Shown piece by piece: positions 60,505-64,000 of a stretch of 64,000 nucleotides of DNA; positions within the stretch are counted from its first letter, which is position 1, and the number at the start of each line of letters is the position of its first letter. The notes under the pieces are model-generated. The model saw only the letters and a list, made by a program, of their open reading frames with translations, made no database searches and was not told the DNA's origin. Source of the DNA: Mycobacterium sp. Root265 (GTDB lineage: Bacteria; Actinomycetota; Actinomycetes; Mycobacteriales; Mycobacteriaceae); NCBI RefSeq assembly GCF_001428895.1, contig NZ_LMJA01000001.1, positions 591,618 to 655,617 on the forward strand, in the 5' to 3' direction. The position numbers and the translations under genes were made by a program.

Positions 60505-60523
60505 GTAGGTGAGGCTAACCCTA
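60505..60523. promoter_or_regulatory. IdeR-type iron box (upstream copy)
   Basis: GTAGGTGAGGCTAACCCTA matches the 19-bp IdeR consensus at 15 positions (centre AGGCTAACC). It is 133 bases before bfrA and, together with the next box, forms a tandem pair 53 bases apart, as in mycobacterial bfrA promoters. Confidence 0.7.
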
Positions 60524-60557
60524 GTCAGAGGCCTTGTTATGGACTGGCTACCCTTAG

Positions 60558-60576
60558 TTAGGTTACACTGACCTAA
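60558..60576. promoter_or_regulatory. IdeR-type iron box (downstream copy)
   Basis: TTAGGTTACACTGACCTAA matches the 19-bp IdeR consensus at 16 positions, with perfect outer arms TTAGGT/ACCTAA. It is 57 bases before the small ORF that precedes bfd and about 186 bases before bfrA. Repression of the bfd side and activation of the bfrA side is a reasonable expectation. Confidence 0.8.
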
Positions 60577-60632
60577 CCCGCTGACGGTCGACGTCGGCAG
60601 CCCGGATCAACGCGGATGCAATGGGAGGAACG

Positions 60633-60842
60633 GTGGCGGAATTCAATTCCCAGTCGTCCGTTCCCGCCGTCGCGCTATCGCCGCGCAACGCCATTTCCGC
60701 ATTGACATTCGAGATGAATGATCGCCATTCGACGGCGAATATGAATGCCCGCCTTTTCTCCGGATACGCACCGCTGCCCGGACGCGAAAACAATGGCGCA
60801 CCGCAGCCCGTTCCAATGTTGTCCACGGACACGGCGGCCTGA
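60633..60842 (+). CDS. Small unknown protein preceding bfd
   Basis: 69 residues from GTG 60633 with GGAGG just upstream; ATG 60621 adds four residues. The start lies 57 bases after an iron box and the stop is four bases before bfd, so an iron-controlled two-gene operon is likely. Composition is rich in Ser, Asn and Pro (FEMNDRHSTANMNARLF), less GC-biased than its neighbours, without TM segment or cysteine. It could also be a translated leader. No family is recognised. Confidence 0.45.
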   Translation: MAEFNSQSSVPAVALSPRNAISALTFEMNDRHSTANMNARLFSGYAPLPGRENNGAPQPVPMLSTDTAA

Positions 60843-60846
60843 GCGC

Positions 60847-61041
60847 ATGTTCGTCTGTCTGTGCACCGGAGCCACCACCCAGGCCGTCCACGACGCGGTC
60901 GCCGCGGGTGCCACCACCTCCCGGCAGGTCGCAGACGCCTGCGGCGCCGGTTCGGACTGCGGCCGGTGCCGTCGCACGGTGCGGGCCATCCTGGCGGCCT
61001 CCCGCACCGCCGTCGACTGCCCGGTGCACGCAGGGCGCTGA
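60847..61041 (+). CDS. Bacterioferritin-associated ferredoxin (Bfd)
   Basis: 64 residues. Cys4, Cys6, Cys38 and Cys41 form the [2Fe-2S] site of the Bfd family (MFVCLC, SDCGRCRRTVRAI). Bfd reduces the haem of bacterioferritin and thereby mobilises iron. It lies close to and divergent from bfrA, behind the iron boxes, so it is the natural partner and should be expressed when iron is low. It is about two-thirds identical by eye to the Bfd-like protein at 22792. Confidence 0.92.
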   Translation: MFVCLCTGATTQAVHDAVAAGATTSRQVADACGAGSDCGRCRRTVRAILAASRTAVDCPVHAGR

Positions 61042-61045
61042 CGGC

Positions 61046-61801
61046 CTACCCGCGACCGTCCACGAACGAGGCCAGCGCATCGACATTGGCCGCCTGCCCC
61101 AACAGCTCGGCGAACAGGGCATTCTCCCGTTCGCTCGCCGCCGCGATACCCGGACGGACCGGCTCCATCATCGTCTGCTTGACCGCGAGCAGACTGTTGA
61201 GCGGCCGCGAGGACAGCACCTCGGCGTGCCGTCGGGCCTCCGCCAGCAACTCGTCGGGCTCGCAGACCTTCCACACCAGTCCCATGCGCAGCGCCTCGGC
61301 GGCGTCCACCCACTCCGAGGACAGCAGCAGCCAGGCCGCGTTCTGCCGGCCGATCAACCGCGGCAACAGATATGAGGACGCGGCCTCCGGCGGCACGCCC
61401 AGGCTGGTGAACGGGCACTTCAGTCGGGCAGTGCTGGACATGAAGGCCAGGTCGGCATAACCGAGGATGGTGGTGCCGATGCCCAGTCCGACACCGTTGA
61501 CCGCGCAGATGAGCGGCTTGGGGAAGGCCGCCAGCGCTTCCAGCATGCCGCGGAACCCGTGCTTACCGGGCTGATAGTTCGGGTCGGTGACCAGCTTCTG
61601 CATCTCCACCAGGTCGTTGCCGGCGCTGAAGGCGCGCCCGGCGCCGGTCAGCAGCACCACCGAGACTTCGGGGTCCTCGGCCGCCGCCAGCAGCGCCTCG
61701 GTGGTCGCGTCGTAGAGCGCCTCACTGAAGGCGTTGAGCGCCTCGGGGCGGTTGAACGTCAGCGTGCGTACCCGATTCTCATCGGCGATCAACAGTGTCA
61801 C
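61046..61801 (-). CDS. Enoyl-CoA hydratase/isomerase family protein
   Basis: 251 residues from GTG 61801, which overlaps the TGA of the upstream gene (GTGA); a GTG at 61828 lies within that gene. Crotonase blocks are LTFNRPEALNAFS, LLTGAGRAFSAGNDL (oxyanion hole) and AVNGVGLGIGTTILGYADLAFM. The catalytic Glu pair of true hydratases is not obvious (LGVPPEAASSYLLPRLIG has one Glu), so an isomerase or related activity is possible. It converges on bfd with a four-base gap. Confidence 0.87.
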   Translation of the reverse strand: MTLLIADENRVRTLTFNRPEALNAFSEALYDATTEALLAAAEDPEVSVVLLTGAGRAFSAGNDLVEMQKLVTDPNYQPGKHGFRGMLEALAAFPKPLICAVNGVGLGIGTTILGYADLAFMSSTARLKCPFTSLGVPPEAASSYLLPRLIGRQNAAWLLLSSEWVDAAEALRMGLVWKVCEPDELLAEARRHAEVLSSRPLNSLLAVKQTMMEPVRPGIAAASERENALFAELLGQAANVDALASFVDGRG

Positions 61802-62508
61802 GGTTGCAGCGTAAGGGTCGGGGTCCACAGCACGTAGCGACTGGTCGGCACCGTGTCGATGTCGCGGTCCGCGCCGAACCGCGCCACGCTGGCCGCCATC
61901 TTGCCCATCCGGTCGCCGAGATCGGCATCGTCAGCGGCGCCGAAGAACGCATGCAGATCCGACACGGCCTCGATGGGGAACAGTTCCTCGACGATGGCGT
62001 CGATCGGCGGCGCGTCCGGTGTCAATGCCCGCACGACGGTGTTCTGGGTGTAGCCGAAGGTCGCCTGGGTCGCGATGGCCACCGGCGTGTGGTCGATGTG
62101 CCAGCGCTGCAGCCACGTTGCGATGTCCAGGTCCGGTGGCCGTCGCAGCAATGCCACGTTGGCCAGGCCCGGGGTGCGGGCGCTCGGCGCCACCTCCGGG
62201 CCCGGCAGCGGGACCGACTCCGTCACCAGATAGGCGGCCGATACCTGGCATTCGGCCGCGAGCAGCTCCAGCGCTCTGCGCAGCGCCGCGCCGTAATACT
62301 GCTGGGTCCAGATGCTGACCACCGCCGCCACCGGCGGATCCAGCGTGGTGAGCGTCATCATCGAGGCGCTGACCGCCGCGTCGCGCACGTTCACCGTCAG
62401 GCCCGCGAGATCGAGCTCGGACAACTCGGTGGCGACCCGGGTCCGCAACCGGGTGCACCACTGTTCGTCGGGATTCGCGGAGCGCAGCGTGACCATGACC
62501 TTTTCCAC
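61798..62508 (-). CDS. EthD-domain-like protein
   Basis: 236 residues from GTG 62508; ATG 62496 is also possible. Two ferredoxin-like halves are suggested, with VAAVVSIWTQQYY in the first and PPDLDIATWLQRWHIDHTPVAIATQATFGYTQNTVVRALT in the second, the latter close to EthD domains (RWHxDHTP). EthD proteins are small dimeric alpha-beta barrels, some acting on ethers or polyketides. It is translationally coupled to the enoyl-CoA hydratase, which suggests a shared acyl or aromatic pathway. Confidence 0.75.
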   Translation of the reverse strand: MEKVMVTLRSANPDEQWCTRLRTRVATELSELDLAGLTVNVRDAAVSASMMTLTTLDPPVAAVVSIWTQQYYGAALRRALELLAAECQVSAAYLVTESVPLPGPEVAPSARTPGLANVALLRRPPDLDIATWLQRWHIDHTPVAIATQATFGYTQNTVVRALTPDAPPIDAIVEELFPIEAVSDLHAFFGAADDADLGDRMGKMAASVARFGADRDIDTVPTSRYVLWTPTLTLQP

Positions 62509-62569
62509 CCGCTGAACCTAACAAGACGATCGCACCTGCCACACCCGTCCGCCGGGTAACAATGGCGGG

Positions 62570-64000
62570 GTGACCATCGGCCGTCAACTGCGACTGACGT
62601 TGTATGACGCCGGCGCGGTCGGGCGCAGTCTTGCCGGGGTGCTGGCGGTCGTGCTGGTGGCGGCCTGGGTGAGTTCGGCCGCCGCCGCGGTCAGTGCCGG
62701 CGCTGCCGCCATCGTCGCGGGCGCGAGCGCCCTGCAGGACAGTCCGCGTAGCCGGTTCCCCACCGTCGTGGTGGTGTCGCTGGAGATGGCCCTGGCCGTC
62801 CTGCTGGGGTCGGTGACCGAGGGCAACAGCATCGCGTTCGTCGTCGTGACGGCGCTGTGGTGCGTCGCGGCCGGGCTGCACTGGGCCATCAGCGCCAACG
62901 CCGGGCTGGTGGCCGCCGCCGGCGCGGCGCTCATCCTGACGACGGCCCCCACCGCGCACACCGTGGGATCGGTGTCGGCCACCGTGGCACTCGCCCTGGT
63001 CGGTGGACTCTCACAGGCCGTCCTGATCGCGGCCTGGCCGCAACGCCGGTGGCGCACCCAGCGCAGCGCTCTCACCCGCGCCTACCTGTCCCTGGCCGCC
63101 GATGCCGACCGGATCGCCGTCGACTCCGACACCCGGATCGACACGGAACCGATGATCCGGCTGCGGGACGCCTTCACCGTGAGCGAGGCGCTGGCCAAAC
63201 GTCGACCACCGATCTACCGCGGCTGGTACAGCCTGCCCGAGCGCATCGCCGAGTCGTTGGCCGGGCTCGGCGCGCACAATGACGACGACGCCGTCGTGCG
63301 AGTGCTGCACAGTGCCTCGGAGTTGCTCGTCATCGTGGCCCACGCCAGGCGGCGGTCCCGAGGCGAACTGGGCTACGCGACCGGCCAATTGGATGGTGCG
63401 GCGGACGGCGTCCAGGGTGACGCACGGGAAATCGCGCTGCGGTTGTCGACCCAGCTCCGCGAGGCCGTGGAACTACGGTTCGGGCAGTTCGAACCCGAGC
63501 AGGTCGCGGATCTGGGACGCGCAGTGGTGCCCGACGCGCTGACCGCGACCGCCGGTTTGGTGCGCTCCCAGCTCACCGGAAACTCGCCCATCCTGCGTCA
63601 CACGGTGCGGCTGACCGCCGCGACGGCCGTCGGGGTGGCGCTGTGGCGCTTCGGCGGTATGCCGCACGGCGTGTGGGTGCCCTTGACGGTGCTGATGGTG
63701 CTGCGCCCCGAGACAGCGCACACCTACACCCGGTGCGTCGGTCGTATCGGCGGCACCGCAGCCGGGGTGGCCGTGGCCGCGGTGCTGGCGTCCCTGACCG
63801 AACCCACGGCACTGGTGTCGGCGCTGTTGGCGGTGACCTTCCTGGCGGTCGGTTATCTGACCTCCGAATTCAGCTACGTCGGGGTGAACACGGCCATCGC
63901 GGGTGCGCTCGTCTTCCTGATCGACACCGGTGGCCCGGGCGGGGCCGGGGCGATCGGCGATCAGCTGCTGGCGGTGGTGACCGGTGGCGGACTGGCCGTC
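62570..64000 (+). CDS. FUSC-family inner membrane protein (incomplete at window end)
   Basis: Starts at GTG 62570 and runs off the window at codon 477 with no stop, so no complete frame is reported here. The order is an N-terminal hydrophobic block of about five TM segments, a cytoplasmic region (roughly residues 165-330) with helices such as LRDAFTVSEALAKRRPP, and a second hydrophobic block (HTVRLTAATAVGVALWRFGG, LTVLMVLRPETAHTYTRCVGRIGGTAAGVAVAAV). This repeated arrangement is typical of FUSC/aromatic-acid exporter proteins. The substrate is unknown. It is divergent from the EthD-like gene. Confidence 0.85.
   Translation, partial: MTIGRQLRLTLYDAGAVGRSLAGVLAVVLVAAWVSSAAAAVSAGAAAIVAGASALQDSPRSRFPTVVVVSLEMALAVLLGSVTEGNSIAFVVVTALWCVAAGLHWAISANAGLVAAAGAALILTTAPTAHTVGSVSATVALALVGGLSQAVLIAAWPQRRWRTQRSALTRAYLSLAADADRIAVDSDTRIDTEPMIRLRDAFTVSEALAKRRPPIYRGWYSLPERIAESLAGLGAHNDDDAVVRVLHSASELLVIVAHARRRSRGELGYATGQLDGAADGVQGDAREIALRLSTQLREAVELRFGQFEPEQVADLGRAVVPDALTATAGLVRSQLTGNSPILRHTVRLTAATAVGVALWRFGGMPHGVWVPLTVLMVLRPETAHTYTRCVGRIGGTAAGVAVAAVLASLTEPTALVSALLAVTFLAVGYLTSEFSYVGVNTAIAGALVFLIDTGGPGGAGAIGDQLLAVVTGGGLAV

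Overview
This 64 kb window is GC-rich, mostly coding chromosome from a mycobacterium, most likely a rapidly growing Mycolicibacterium-type species. The evidence is the combination of an antigen-85 mycolyltransferase, a cyclopropane-mycolic-acid-type methyltransferase, an LdtA-like L,D-transpeptidase, a wax ester synthase/DGAT, a WhiB6-type protein, two F420-type LLM oxidoreductases, several P450s, IdeR-type iron boxes and KstR-type operators. From memory, the bacterioferritin plus 14-TM exporter pair resembles M. tuberculosis Rv1876-Rv1877, and the nitronate monooxygenase and cinA resemble Rv1894c and Rv1901; these names were not checked. I see no rRNA, tRNA, CRISPR array, prophage or insertion sequence.

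Layout. 0-9 kb: secreted NlpC/P60-like protein, CynX-type exporter divergent from a FadR-type regulator, YaaA, an antigen-85 paralogue with an Ala/Pro tail, WS/DGAT, a Pro/Ala-rich secreted protein, and an acetyltransferase whose N-terminus resembles the GyrA coiled coil. 9-17 kb: amidohydrolase divergent from an AraC regulator; TetR divergent from a WhiB6-like gene across a perfect palindrome; hydrolase plus two LLM oxidoreductases in one operon; cinA. 17-20 kb: large GH2 exo-glucosaminidase-like protein, apparently with an ATA start. 20-25 kb: sterol-type block. A KstR-type site sits between an SDR and a DapB-like dehydrogenase/HAD operon, and a second precedes a nitronate monooxygenase. Between them lies an operon of a two-repeat ABM-like protein and a Bfd ferredoxin. 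25-33 kb: TetR plus bis-MGD oxidoreductase operon, CYP125-like P450, XRE regulator plus AhpD-like protein, FadR-type regulator translationally coupled to a sterol-desaturase-like hydroxylase.

33-47 kb: L,D-transpeptidase, DUF7159-like protein, POT transporter, threonine dehydratase, thioesterase, mycolate methyltransferase, P450, FAD oxidoreductase divergent from TetR, and an amino acid permease coupled to a glutamine-synthetase-like ligase. 47-57 kb: leaderless NlpA/MetQ-like protein, receiverless winged-helix regulator, PimC-like glycosyltransferase, SDR, DLH lipoprotein, D-aminoacylase, P450, Dsb/CcdA pair. 57-61 kb: a third KstR-type site before a CMD-family operon, MFS exporter with a winged-helix tail, bfrA, tandem iron boxes, a small unknown ORF and a second Bfd. 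61-64 kb: EthD-like protein coupled to an enoyl-CoA hydratase, and a truncated FUSC-family membrane protein.

Themes: lipid and sterol metabolism under predicted KstR control, iron storage and release under predicted IdeR control, and many short regulator-target operons. Convergent genes often overlap at their 3' ends. No overtly foreign island was seen. The points most worth following are the GyrA-coil/acetyltransferase fusion, the ATA start, the TetR/WhiB6 operator, the three KstR-type sites, and the small ORF between the iron boxes and bfd.
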